Shown: positions 1 to 11,595 of the stretch, piece after piece
How the letters are laid out: the number at the start of each line of letters is the position of its first letter
Position numbering within the stretch: position 1 is the stretch's first letter
NCBI GenBank assembly: GCA_033002965.1
Contig: JAURVB010013163.1
Location: 1 to 64,000, forward strand
Direction of reading: 5' to 3'
Length of the DNA stretch: 64,000 bases
Source: Piper betle
Lineage: Eukaryota > Streptophyta > Magnoliopsida > Piperales > Piperaceae
The notes under the pieces: model-generated
Told to the model about the DNA's origin: nothing
The model's database searches: none
What the model saw: only the letters and a program-made list of their open reading frames with translations
Program-made: the position numbers and the translations under genes

Positions 1-1934
1 ACATTCAATTGTCTCAAACTCAAAAAGGTACCAATGTTTTTCGGCAAAGTCTCTATATCTGTGAACGACAAGTCCAAGTATCTGAGCTCCTTCAATTTCC
101 CTATTGACGCAGCAGGTAGTTGCTTCAATGCAGTGCCCCTCAAATCCAGATGCCTCAAGTGTACTAGCTTCCCAAGGTGCTTCCATGAATGATGACCGAC
201 ACAAAAATTTCCTAATTTCAGCACCCTAACTCTCTTCAACGACTTGAGTACCGTATTAATTGGCTCGGGAGTTGGTCCGTAGTGGTGAAATATGAGAGTC
301 CGCAAATTTTCAGCTCCGGCTAAATTGATGTCCCTTATTGACACTCCTCTTACTACACAGTGGCGAGCACCGGCAAGCCGGCTCAAGGCATTATTATTAT
401 TGTTTGCATCATAATTTCCTGATGAAACTATGATGCGACACTCTTCTTTGGTCACCCATTGAGCAAGGTCATGTACAAGATTGTGCATCTTGCATCTCCT
501 TAGGGTGCCATCATCATCTCTTTCTGGCTCCTGGAACATAGAACGAGCCAATAGCTCCTTGAAACATTTTTCTCCAACTTCTTCTTCCTCTCTTCGTGCA
601 TCATTTACCACAATATAGCCTTGAGACACCCACAACCTTATCAACTCATCTTTTTCCATTAAAGTACCTTTCTCGAAAATAGAGCAATAGCCGAAACAAT
701 TCTTTAGTTGTGGGGTTAACTTTGTGTAGCTCAACATCAAGGCAGGCAAAATGCCTTCATCAGATTGTGGCAAATCCAATATTTTACTGTTTCGGACCAT
801 TACCCATTGTTCTCTGCTCGGTCGTCTACCTCTAACAGCCCTCGCTATGGTTTTCACCGCCAAAGGCAGACCACCACATTTTCCCACGATTTCTCTGCCA
901 ATATCCATTAAAGGTTCGTACTCTTCATCCATCCCCTGCTCAACAACTATCTTCTTAAATATTAACAAGCATTCATCTTCATTTAAGCCCTTCAATCCAT
1001 GTGTGTAAGCACTTCCAATCTTAGTTACGACTCCTGTATTTCGGGTGGTGATAACAATTCTACTATCCTTTGCCCCTTGATTTAGGATCCCCAGCAATGG
1101 CTCCCATTTTTCATAGTTTTCGTTCCATACATCATCCAGAATCAAAAGGTATAGTCTATTTTTTAGCATTTCTGCAAGCTGTTCCCGCCATGATGGCTTA
1201 ACACTTTCGCCCCAACTCTCAATCATACTTTTCATAATGTCTTCCCCATCAAAGACCTCTCCAACACACACCCACGTTCGCATATCAAAGTGCTCTCTGA
1301 CTCTTTCATCATTGAATACAGATTTAGCTAGACTTGTTTTCCCCAAGCCACCCATACCCAATATGAATATGGTAGGGACCTTATCTGATCCGCTTCCACA
1401 AGTCACGAATCCTTCTTCGCTTATAAGTTTAGTGACCAAGGTTTTCTTATCTTCATCTCGACCAATCACACTAGTTTGATCTACCCATGAATTGGTTCTT
1501 CTCTCCTCCCTCATTCTTCGTACACGGGTATCCTCACTAAACTCATACCTTTGCTTTTCACTTACTATTTGTTCCAACCTACTTTTAATTTCATCAACTC
1601 TTTTACGGTATTTAAGGTGCCGGCATGGATGCTTTATATGAGAGGTCAACTTAGAACACGAGGAATTTCTTACTTGATGATCTCCAAAGCATATCCTCCA
1701 CTCTTCTAGCAGGTCTTCGAGGTCGTATGCTACGTCCTTGAGCTTTTTCAGCCAGCTCCTCACGGATTCCTCACTGATCTGCCTCGTCTCAGCATCTTGA
1801 AGCACGTTCTTTATAGCGTCGAATTGATGGGTAAGATTGTCCAGTTCTTTCGTGAGACCCAACAGCGACGATATTTCAGTTCCTGCCACCTTGACGAGGT
1901 TCTCTACTACAAAGGTAATGGTTGCCTCCGCCAT
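1..1934 (-). CDS. CC-NBS-LRR (CNL) disease resistance protein, N-terminal 644 residues; C-terminus outside the window
   Basis: Read on the minus strand from the ATG at 1932-1934, this frame stays open to the window edge. It codes for a cytoplasmic NLR immune receptor of the RGA/I2-like CNL type. Order seen: an Rx-type coiled coil starting MAEATITFVVENL, an EDVID-like stretch (AYDLEDLLEEW), the P-loop GMGGLGKT (residues 193-200), kinase-2 LLILDDVW (263-270), an RNBS-B-type arginine motif (ITTRNTGV), GLPLA (from 355), the RNBS-D-type CFGYCSIF, an MHD-position motif (from 483) and the first LRRs. The MHD motif reads MHN. This aspartate normally helps hold the ADP-bound state, so the change is notable. 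The coding sequence up to the LRR is intronless. The upstream region matches that of the broken paralogue at 22387-25404. I checked the frame at the start, P-loop, GLPL, MHD and window edge, and not at every codon. Confidence 0.9.
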   Translation of the reverse strand, partial: MAEATITFVVENLVKVAGTEISSLLGLTKELDNLTHQFDAIKNVLQDAETRQISEESVRSWLKKLKDVAYDLEDLLEEWRICFGDHQVRNSSCSKLTSHIKHPCRHLKYRKRVDEIKSRLEQIVSEKQRYEFSEDTRVRRMREERRTNSWVDQTSVIGRDEDKKTLVTKLISEEGFVTCGSGSDKVPTIFILGMGGLGKTSLAKSVFNDERVREHFDMRTWVCVGEVFDGEDIMKSMIESWGESVKPSWREQLAEMLKNRLYLLILDDVWNENYEKWEPLLGILNQGAKDSRIVITTRNTGVVTKIGSAYTHGLKGLNEDECLLIFKKIVVEQGMDEEYEPLMDIGREIVGKCGGLPLAVKTIARAVRGRRPSREQWVMVRNSKILDLPQSDEGILPALMLSYTKLTPQLKNCFGYCSIFEKGTLMEKDELIRLWVSQGYIVVNDARREEEEVGEKCFKELLARSMFQEPERDDDGTLRRCKMHNLVHDLAQWVTKEECRIIVSSGNYDANNNNNALSRLAGARHCVVRGVSIRDINLAGAENLRTLIFHHYGPTPEPINTVLKSLKRVRVLKLGNFCVGHHSWKHLGKLVHLRHLDLRGTALKQLPAASIGKLKELRYLDLSFTDIETLPKNIGTFLSLRQLN

Positions 1935-2600
1935 GATTTGGGAGCTAATTCCACTGGTGGTGGTCGAGAAGGTGTTGAGAGAAGAGGTGATGGCTGATAC
2001 AATAACACTTAGAAGGGGAAATATGAAATACATTATTCCTGTAGAGGCCTCCTGTGACGACCCTGTTTAAAGCGTAATATAATGGGTTAATTTATTTTTT
2101 AAACGTGATAAATAAGTTACTCAAGGAAAAACAGCTGGCACAAACAGGGACCTTAATCAGATATGGTGCCGAGCAATCTTAGCACTTTGTGTAAGTATTT
2201 ATAAACACAGGGAGAGAGCTTCACTGTTTTTTTTTGTGGTGTGTGATTTTATAATTTTCCCTCATTGGTCGTTTATGATTGTAATATATAGTTATTAGTA
2301 TAGTATTATAATGAGTAAACTTAATACCCATTGAATGTTTTATTGAATGTGGAGTAGTGGAATAGATCTAAGTATTTGATTCTGCTCATGATATAATGAT
2401 GAGATGTATGTATTTTGCAAGCCAAATTGAAGCTTTTTCTAGTGCACGTTTACAAATAACAAAGCAATTGAATTTTAATATATAAAGTTAAATATGAATG
2501 ATATCCAAATTTAATAAAATAATAGAATAGGATTCGATGATGATAATAGATTTTTGTCGCTTTTGAAATTCGATATTAATTGTAAATAATATGGGTGAGT
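1935..2600. other. Upstream region of the CNL gene, shared with the second copy
   Basis: There is no gene here. This is the 5' flank of the CNL. The first 100 bases or so resemble 25405-25510. The part from about 2165 to 2600 resembles 27465-27545 plus 27885-28205. The shared promoter shows that the gene and its flank were duplicated together. Confidence 0.6.
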
Positions 2601-2601
2601 T

Positions 2602-3016
2602 TAGGGATGAGTTCAGATATCCGTTTTCCGCAAGTGTGATCCAAATCTGACCTGTTTATATTTGATTCAAAACAGTTTGAGATTGGATTTGGGTTTGAAC
2701 TTTTCAGATCTATAATATATATTAAAATATTTGCATCAAATATAGATTTGGGGTGATCTGACTCAAATCTGAACCGAATAGGTGACATTTTATAAATTTA
2801 TATTTTAAAATATTTAAAAAAATATATTTATATTATTTTTAACCTATTTTAATATTAAAATTTGTAGAATTTATATTATTTTAGTCAATTGGATTGGATT
2901 CGGATGAGAAATAATAAGTAAAATAGACATAATTTTGGATTTTGGTTTAGATTTTTGGATTCAAGTTATACGGATATGACAATATTCGATTCATATCCCA
3001 CCCAAATCCATCCCTA
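2602..3016. mobile_element. hAT-like non-autonomous element (MITE) with TAGGGATG ends
   Basis: The segment begins TAGGGATG and ends CATCCCTA, a terminal inverted repeat. The flanking 8-mers GGTGAGTT and AGTGAGCT agree at six of eight positions, as expected for an old hAT target duplication. The interior is AT-rich with many GATTTGGGTT-like sub-motifs and no ORF. Related sequence lies at about 28205-28655 (copy in the second CNL block) and 4010-4220 (truncated). The hAT class is inferred from end sequence and duplication length. Confidence 0.5.
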
Positions 3017-4560
3017 AGTGAGCTAACTATTAACTCATCAAAAAAACACAGATATGTATAATTTAATTTTCTTGAATTTTGGTGGGAAATTTGGAGCTCA
3101 TTGAAATGCATTCATTTTATTTATCTCCGTGTTTAATGGTTGGTGGCAAGTGGCTAATAATTAGCACACATTGCCCAAGTCAACGAGGAAAAACGGTGAT
3201 TATAATGTTTTTGGGAATAAAAAATGGTGATAGAATAATGTTTAGCATCTTCATGGCTGGCTCATCTCTCCCACGTCTCAATCTGTACATGTCAATAATT
3301 GTGGAGTAGCTGCTTCTTTCTTTATTCTTTCTTTTGGATCTGGCCAAGTTTCCCATCACCCTCGGTCAAATGTTTGTGGGCAAACATTACCAAAGTGATT
3401 GAACAAGCATTGCTATCCCCCAATTTTCTAGTAACAAAATTTTTTTTAAAAAAAATATTAATGCAAGACTCACTTTGAATACAAAAAACTAATGCTTACA
3501 TAATTGATTGGTGGGCTGGGTCACCACTTCCAACTGCTTTGCTAATGCAGAAAACTACCTCTTCCAAACCAGAGTGGAACGAAATAACAAGGTTCACATG
3601 GTATCGCATGTGACATCGAATTGAGCTTTGTTTGTGGCTGCTTTGCATGGTATCACATGGCCTTTGCGATAAGTATGTTATATTTTTGTGCGTAGGCATC
3701 GATGCAGATAGTTGCCTTTTCTTTTAATGCCTCGTAATGTGTACCAAGCAAATTCTAATATGGGTTTGGTTCATCAAGGGACAAAAAATGGTGTAAGATA
3801 GCACTCTTGGAAAAATCGATCAATTCTACTTGGAATCGGCGGACAGGATCCGTTTCAAATTTGGGGTGGAATTAGTTTTTGAATCGGTTTTAGATAAATT
3901 ATTAAAATACCTTCAATTTTATATTATATAAATTATTTATACATGGGTAAAATAAAAATTTATAATTTATAATAATGGAAATACCCCTTGCTCTCCCTTC
4001 GCCGCCGACTCAAATCTGAACTGAATAGGTGACATTTTATAAATTTATATTTAAAAATATTTTAAAATTATATATTTTTATTATTTTTAACCTATTTTTA
4101 TATTAGAATTTGTATAATTTATATTATTTTAGCCAATTGGATAGGATTTGGGTTATGCAGATTCGGATTAGATATAATAAGTAAAATAGACATAATTTCG
4201 GATTCTGGTTTAGATTTTCAGATTATCCGTGTTTATGGTTGGTGGCTAGTGGCTAATGGCTAGCACACATTGCTTGCTAGTGAAGGCTAAACCCACGCAG
4301 ATGGGTGGGCCAAACTGTTGCTCAAGTCAACGTGGTAAAACGGTGATTATAATGTTTTTGGGAATAAAAAATGATGATAGAATAATGTTTAGTGGCTCAT
4401 CTCTCCCACGTCTCTGTCTGTACATTAGTCTAACAATTATGGAGAAGCTGTTTCTTTCTTTATTGTTTCTTTGCGATATGGCCAAGCTTCCCGTCACTCT
4501 CAGTCAAATGTTTGCGGGCAAACATTACTATAGTGATTGAACAAGTCTTGCTATGTAAGA
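2760..4560. repeat. Diverged local tandem duplication (about 2760-3420 and 4010-4560)
   Basis: The two stretches share long near-identical runs. Examples are the segment around an AAACGGTGATTATAATG core (3193 and 4339) and the following CTCATCTCTCCCACGTCTC. Neither copy codes for protein. Between them, 3480-3800 matches 28805-29042, the far edge of the CNL block duplication. 3800-4010 resembles the AT-rich arm of the TIR family seen at 11200-11595. Confidence 0.65.
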
Positions 4561-4565
<5 letters not shown>

Positions 4566-4605
<40 letters not shown>

Positions 4606-4726
4606 TTGAACAAGTCTTGATTGAACAACGTGGTAAAACGGTGATTACTATAGTGATTGAACAAGTCTTGCTATCCTCCAGTTTTCTAGCAAAAAAAAAA
4701 GTTTTTTAAAAAATATGTATGTAAGA

Positions 4727-4762
<36 letters not shown>
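4566..4762. repeat. Two (TA)n microsatellites in a short local duplication
   Basis: Pure TA runs occupy 4566-4605 and 4732-4762. Each is preceded by the same GTAAGAATCACTA sequence. The segment containing GATTGAACAAGTCTTG occurs three times between about 4535 and 4670. This looks like slippage plus local duplication at the end of the larger repeat. Confidence 0.85.
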
Positions 4763-4765
<3 letters not shown>

Positions 4766-4769
4766 TAAA

Positions 4770-7700
4770 TGTCCAGGGAGCAAATTTTGAGCTTCCTAGA
4801 CGCCCCACTCAATAACTTCTGGCATGTTTCATCTCCAATTTTGTGAGCACCGCATTTGCTTTGTTGGCTGATCAATTTGAGGGGATTGAAATTGTCTTTT
4901 GCGTCTTTGGTCTTAATTATAAACTCCCTTCTTTTTGCTACATGTTTCTATTCTAATAATTCTCTTGTTACATTTTCTTCAAGAGATATATAATTTAGTA
5001 TTTGATCAGAGGTTGATACTTATTTTCATTGTGTTATTTGCTTTGGATTTGGCTTTTCGTGTAATTCCTATGACGTGTGGTCTTATATGTATACATTAAA
5101 TTTGGATTTGCATGCGGTTTTTTAGGTACATTTAGGATTAACTCCAATGGAAATATCAAAACATATTCATCCTGATGTCGCTACATTGTCTACCCGATTT
5201 TTTAGGAGATTTTGTTAGTTGTGCTGTAAGTTAAAAGCAACACCTATCGCAATTAGTGAATAGTGAACTTGGACTAACGGACATTATTAGTTCTGTTCTC
5301 TACCACCCTTTAGGCTTTAACATCACCAAGTTTCTTAATTGCCATCATATTTTCCTGAATCTAGCAACAGTTCTATTTCTCACACCGGGTCTTGACAACA
5401 ATTCAGATACTACCCGCCGTGAGAAATGATGAGGCGACCTAACTTGACCAGGGTAGCTAGCCAGTGTTGAATAAAATGAAAGTTCTTTAAATGTTCAATG
5501 GATGCCAATTTCAAAATAAGATCATCTCTTCCCGCAGACCTCTACAATTCTGAATCATATGCGCTCATGCAATCATGATAACCAAAATAAAATAAGACCA
5601 CAACGAGGTCTTTTTTCAAATAGAAACCTTCAATCATACTCTTCCGTTGCCCTACTAATATCACATAATTTCAGAAACATGGTCACTAAGGGAGTGGTAT
5701 GAAAAATATATAAACTCAGTCCCCAAGTTGGGTATAAGAAAGAAACAAATACAAAAATACAACTTCAAAATGCTCCCTTAGAAGATAAAAGGTTCATTAC
5801 CATCACATATCTCAGCAGTAGCATGGTCGTAAAATCATCATTCATTGGGAGCTAGCAGAACAAACGAAGACAGCAATGAATGAAAACTAAATAACTGGAA
5901 ATCCAAAATGCTTAATCAGGAAAAGAAGAAAGAAAAAAAAAGGTTTTATTACCAACATAGAACTCACAAGATAAAATGCTCCCTCATTTCTTAATAATTC
6001 ACTTGTTACATTTGCTTTGGATTTTACTAGAAAATGCTCCCTCATAAGATAAAAGGTTTTATTACCATCATAGAACTCAGTATTAGCATGGTCGTAAAAG
6101 CATCATTGGGAACTAGCAGAACAAACAAAGCCAGCAATGATTGAAAACTAAGTAACTGGAAATCCAAAACTCTTAATCAGTAAAAAGAAAAAGAAAAAAG
6201 AAAAAAGAAAAAAGAAAGAGTAAAAAAAGAAAAAAAGTGAAACACAAGCTCAGATGATATATAGTCACTTTTCCCTGACCTCAAAAACAAGGTCTCATAA
6301 TGAGCTGGGTATGAAAGTATCCTCGCAGCCTACGAATAAAGAAATTAAGACAGAAAGGATCAAATGAACTAGCGGGGGCTAATTCACAAAATATTAAAAC
6401 TAAATTCACAGATCACAGTTGACACATTCATGCATTGCATACAACATTGCCTTCGTTCAAACAGAGGCAGCCTCATAATTAAAGGTACAACACTGACACC
6501 ATGTTTCTCACATTAACATAGTTCTATAAACAATGAAGCCCACACAACAATCAGATCTAGCAAGCAAAGCAAATCCATATGATTCTAATCACCCTACAGA
6601 AATGGGAAATTAAGCTCAGATCGTATAAATGAACTTCTTTTCCCTGACCATACGATGCAGGTCTCATAAATGAACTGGGTATTAATGTATCATCATCGCT
6701 TATATACAATGCACGAAAAAATCAATAAAAAGCTATAAAGAACAATACAATTAGCTCTATGAAAACTGAACATGTACTCATCACGCCTTTGCCCTTAATC
6801 GTAAATCAATAGGTTTAAAAGAGCTTCCTCTGAAGATAAAAATTACAGTTACATCACACAACTCAGCATTAGAAGAAAATTATAAGAGGTGTGGGTGCAT
6901 GAGAAGAAAGCCTCATATCCCTCAGTTGTAGTTAAATCAGCCGCTAATTCTTGCATTGATAGCTTAGCCTCCTGCCAAAAAAATTTATACAGTAAGAACT
7001 CCAACAATCAACACCAAGATCTCTCCTTAGATTCTATAAGCTGAACATTAATGGGCATTACACACATATATACCCCTCAGTAAGAAGAACAACTCGTTGT
7101 TCATCAAATGGCTCAAAACTATCTAGAGCAATCTATGTCAGTCATTAATTAGCACTACATAGTCACAACCACTAATTAGCACTACACAGTCACACATATT
7201 AATAAATCAAACGCAAATAAGAATAAGTACCCTCATTTCTTCCACAATTGAAACTTCTTTTCTTCTTTTTCATCAGCTTCATCCCAAATAATTAAGTTGG
7301 GGGTTACAGATCCTTTCCCTCCACTTTATCATATTGCAGACCATATGTTTTTCTTCATCACCTCTACCCACATCCTTTTAAGTCTTCATCTATCCCTCTT
7401 TCGACCATCCCAAAAATGCATTTCTTATCTCTTCACTGTGGCACCCAGTTGGCATCTTTGCACATGACCAACCCAATTTTAAGAACACTCCCAAGTCTAG
7501 TCTTATATTCTCATATCAAATGCCCCTCGTCATAAAAAGAAAAACAAATCATCCAAGCACCCATTTTCCCAACCAAACCATTATCTTCTCACATATCTCT
7601 TCTGCTGCACATATAACCTCAGAAATGAAACCAAAATCCCCTTCTACACCATCAAGCACAATCCCAAATAAGTCAAATAAATCCAGGTTGATCTACAATA

Positions 7701-8423
7701 ATCAAGGCATTCTGAAATTAATCTATACTATCATCAGCTGTTTCACTATAAAACAAAGAACATTAAATCATTCAAGCTCCACACTGTTTTTAACAAAAAA
7801 ACCATCTTTATCACACATTTATTCTATTCACATTATCTATTCCACCTTGAAAAGCTAAAAAAATGAAGCAACGAAAACACAAATATGGAAGAACAATCGA
7901 ATCAAAAGCTCATCCCTTTGCAGAAATATGGAAGAACAATTGAATCAAACTTCTTTCTGACAAAAATGACGAACAATTGATTCGCAGAAGTCCCGAACGA
8001 ACGAATCGAAATTGGTGCATTTCTTGGGAAAATGACGAACAATCGAATGAAAAAGCGCCGATTTTTGAAGAAATTTGGAGGCTTTTAGGATATCTTGTTG
8101 CCCTAATTCGAACAAGCATCCTCGTGCCCTAATTTCGGGTGTAATTAATTAACGATAATAACAGCTTCAAACAAATATACCAAATTATCACACTTATTAA
8201 TTGAGTTAATCAAACCAACTTAACTCACTAATTCGGGCTTAGTTTGGCTAAGAATGTTATGCTTTAAGAAAAGATTTCTTGGCTTTGAATCATTCATTTA
8301 ACATCTAAGTGCCCATGCATGTTGATGACTTAGTCTTCTTGCTCTATATATTTTTTAGAAACCATAATATGTTTTTTAGACCTAATGAACCATCAAATCA
8401 AGCTTAAAATTTTGATGAAACCG
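4770..8423. other. Long non-coding stretch with internal direct repeats
   Basis: I recognise no gene. A block of about 150 bp at 5768-5920 recurs at 6030-6180, sharing ATGGTCGTAAAA, CTAGCAGAACAAAC and AACTGGAAATCCAAAA. A shorter relative is at 6826-6876. A second pair around GGTCTCATAA lies at about 6240-6330 and 6625-6700. On the minus strand, 6905-6973 reads after an AG acceptor as an open stretch containing [13 protein letters not shown], which could be an isolated exon of an unidentified gene. The evidence is too thin to call it. Confidence 0.5.
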
Positions 8424-9946
8424 CCCGTGGCTGATTTGCTCTACCGGTGCGAGGCTTGCCCTTTCTGCAACAAGGTTAAAGGTCAGTCGCCTGGTTCAAA
8501 ATTGACGACTTTTTGTATTTATTTTCTGCTTGTTGGTGTTCAATTTGTCTGAAAGGTAGTAGCTTTGTGATATTTGAGTTGAGAAATGGAAAAACTCTGA
8601 AGTTATATGCCTATCATTGTTGAAACCATTGAAATTGACGTTGTACAAGGGAAAATGTTTGACACTGGTGAAATAGATATTATCATCTGAATGATCATTT
8701 GAGCTCTATTTGGAGAAAAATTGACGTGTAATGTACATTTCGGGAATTGAGTCTGACATTCAGATTGTTTTTGTTTTGATGTTTACTTGAGTCGCAATAT
8801 GCATACTCTATGTGTTATGGTAATAGTGAGCTTTGGAATTGGACGTCCCGAACATCATTTCTTCTGCCAAATTTGACTTCTTGGATAGCTCCTCTTGTAA
8901 AATTAGCTATTGAAAAAATATAGATATGTTTCCTTCTTTGAAGGGAATTGAGAACTGATGATGCCCTGTGCCTAGACATGATTAGATAATCTGAATTTCT
9001 TTCTGTTTCTTACGTCTTCTTGTATGTGAAATGCGTGGACGACTAATTTTCAAATTTATGGTGGGACTATTGACAATGCAATTTCCGATCCTAAATCAGA
9101 TATAATTATGATGCTTCTTGACGTTGTTTTATTTTCAAGAATAACTTGAACTGCAACCATGTGAATCATTTGCTAGAGCAACGAGGATAGTTATGAGGAA
9201 CTTTGGATTGGATGTCTTAACAAGCATTTCATCCGCCAGATTTGACCTTCAAAAGTGATTTCCTTGTTCAAAATTGGTGTCTTTTTGGATTTAGTTGCTG
9301 TTGTTGGTGTTTGACGTGTTTGGAAGGTATTAGCTTGGTGGATTTCATTTCAATAGGTGAATGGTTTTGTAGCTTACATGTGTATTCTTGTTGAAAGGAT
9401 TGAAATTGATGCATATTTGTGAAAGTGTATAACCATGAAATGTGTTAATTTCTTAATGATAGAACTCCAGATTTGGTGATGATGAGAACTAGTGAAAAAT
9501 TGGCAACATGCTACATGCTATATTATAAAATATAATGATGGTGCATTATGATATTCTGATGTGCTCGTCTTTTTCGTATGTAATTGTCATATGTATTGTC
9601 AACAATCAATTCTACATACCATAAACTAAACGATTCTATATAATGTTCTTATTCAGAAATGACTGAATTTTTGTGTTTACTTTTTATGCTATTGTTTTTC
9701 AGCATTCTTGGACAAATATGATATTCCATACAGAGTGCCAATACTGACTGTGGATGGTGAACAGCTTGATTCATCAGGTGTAGTGCACGTACACTTATTA
9801 ATCATCTATGTGTTTGCATATTTTTATGGTATTCATGTTTCTGTTTTAACCTTGGAATGATTGACAGACAATTGACAAAATGAGCTGCAAAATCCATCCA
9901 GATCAATCAGATTTAAAAGATGAGGAGATGAAGTGGCGAAAGGATG
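8424..9946 (+). pseudogene. Relic of a prostaglandin E synthase 2-like / GST-family membrane-associated protein
   Basis: Three exon-like segments match the PTGES2-like family, which has a glutaredoxin-like CxxC domain followed by a GST-like C-terminal domain. Segment 1 ends at 8481 before GTCAGT and codes for LYRCEACPFCNKVK, with the CPFC motif kept. Segment 2 (9703-9777, after a pyrimidine-rich AG) codes for AFLDKYDIPYRVPILTVDGE. The usual residues between IPYR and VPIL are missing. Segment 3 starts at 9868 and contains DKMSCKIHPDQ and EEMKWRK. Joining segments 2 and 3 gives a stop, because two bases are missing relative to the expected DII codons. The N-terminal region and the C-terminal GST part were not found. 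Non-functional. Confidence 0.7.
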
Positions 9947-11200
9947 TATATGTGAGCATATGTTTAGTCAACCGGTATATGTGAGCGTATTTTTAAAACA
10001 TCACCATTTTAACAACAATAAAATGAACGACCAAGCCCTTGAGAATAACAAATTTAGACAAGCTCCTCAATAATAAAAAACAAAGTCTTCTGAGATCAAC
10101 GGTTTATGGATTCAAACATCTCCAAACAAATAACCATAATAACCAATCCATACAAAATTCTAGTCAATACCCTCCTAATATTTAAGTAAAAATTAGATAA
10201 TTCAGACAAAAAGAACACATCATTTCACCCTTTAGAAATCCATAAATAGCCCAGAAGAAATTCTTTAAATTTGAACCTTTTCCCTATTCTCATCAAAAAT
10301 CACAGCTGACTTTCAAGCAGGAATCAAATAACTAGTACAAAAAAGCTCACACCATTTTGTTAAGGGTGGATTGACAGCTGACACAAAGTTCTCCTTAAAC
10401 CAGAAAATAACACTGCTAAGTCGAACCACTTAAGAAACCCAACATAAGTGAACTAAGATGTCCGGCTCCGAAGTAGGCCACTTTGGTGAAGACAATTAGA
10501 ATTTCTAACCTCTAAGTGAAGTGTTAAAAAAGTAGAATTTATATTATAAGTAGGTTTGGTAAAGGGCAATACCATTTTTGAGAAAGATGTGGATTTGGAG
10601 GTATAAACACCTAAAATTCAATAACTTAATCTAAATTAAAGAAAAAAATCAATAAAATAATAACTTTTTAAATTTTTATTGTTATCAATAGACACCAAGC
10701 TAATGTTAAGGGAAAAGTTGCTCATTCTTAATGTGAAAAGTAAGATACTTTATATGGGCTTGGTTTTATTTTATTTTTTATAAAATAAGTTAGCTTTATT
10801 TCTTGAAGTATATGTACAGATCACAACAGCTAATTTAACTATGGGCTAAACAATTATATCAATATCTGATTTATTACTTTTCTAAAAGTAAATTGTATTA
10901 GCACAAAATTAGTTGTACATATTGTATGGTTCTTAATTAAAAAACCGATAATTTGCAATCGGCCTAAAAAATAATCATAATAAACATAATAATTATTTAG
11001 CAATTTAAAATAGGACGAATTAACATCTACAACATGGACGAGTCACTAATAAAGTAACACACATCCGTTCACAAAATCATATCAAACATGAGGATTATTT
11101 AGCATATATGATTGCCTTTAATAGGAACACCGGTCATCCATAAAATAGAAATTATAAAATACTGGTCATCAATTTTCATAATAACTAAAATCCTGGTCAT
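9947..11200. other. Intergenic, AT-rich, nothing recognised
   Basis: There is no ORF, exon-like segment or clear repeat. It separates the PTGES2-like relic from the inverted TIR-element fragment. Confidence 0.5.
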
Positions 11201-11595
11201 CCAATTTACAACTGCGGCGGGCGAGCGGCGACAGGGAGCGGGGGACGGAGGGGTTGGGGGGGGGGGGGTGTTTGTGGTGATCAAGGAGAGAGAATTGGGG
11301 GAGAAAAATGGTGGATAACATTCTCGTAATTAAAAATTGTCTTAACTCCGACTTGAGTCAAAAATAATAATTAAATCCAAATAATTCAAAAAACAAATCC
11401 AAAAAATATATGAAAAAATACTATAAAATATAATACACTCTATAACATTAAAATGACATATTTTATAACTAATAATCCACCGATTTTGACTGATGCAAGT
11501 AAACCTATTCTTGTCTGATTTTTGATAAATCGGTCCGATTTAATTAGTCCTTTCCAATCTGATTCAACGTCTGATTCCAATTTTTGCAACTATGG
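11200..11595 (-). mobile_element. Inverted, partial copy of the AGTTGCAAAAAT TIR element
   Basis: On the minus strand, 11595 down to about 11210 parallels 17551-17990. It starts TAGTTGCAAAAATTGG, runs through a region of repeated AATCGG/AATCAG words, a TTTTTGACTCAAGTC motif and TTTTAATTACGA, and ends in a GC-rich block that includes a run of G. The second TIR is absent, so the copy is truncated. Confidence 0.5.

Noticed and set aside
751..1479. Plus-strand ORFs in 751-1008 and 1237-1479, and similar ones at 24166-24949
   Set aside because: They lie opposite the NB-ARC coding sequence and are conserved only because the two CNL copies are similar.
4560..4875. Minus-strand ORF at 4648-4875 with Tyr-Ile repeats
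   Set aside because: It is translation of a (TA)n microsatellite.
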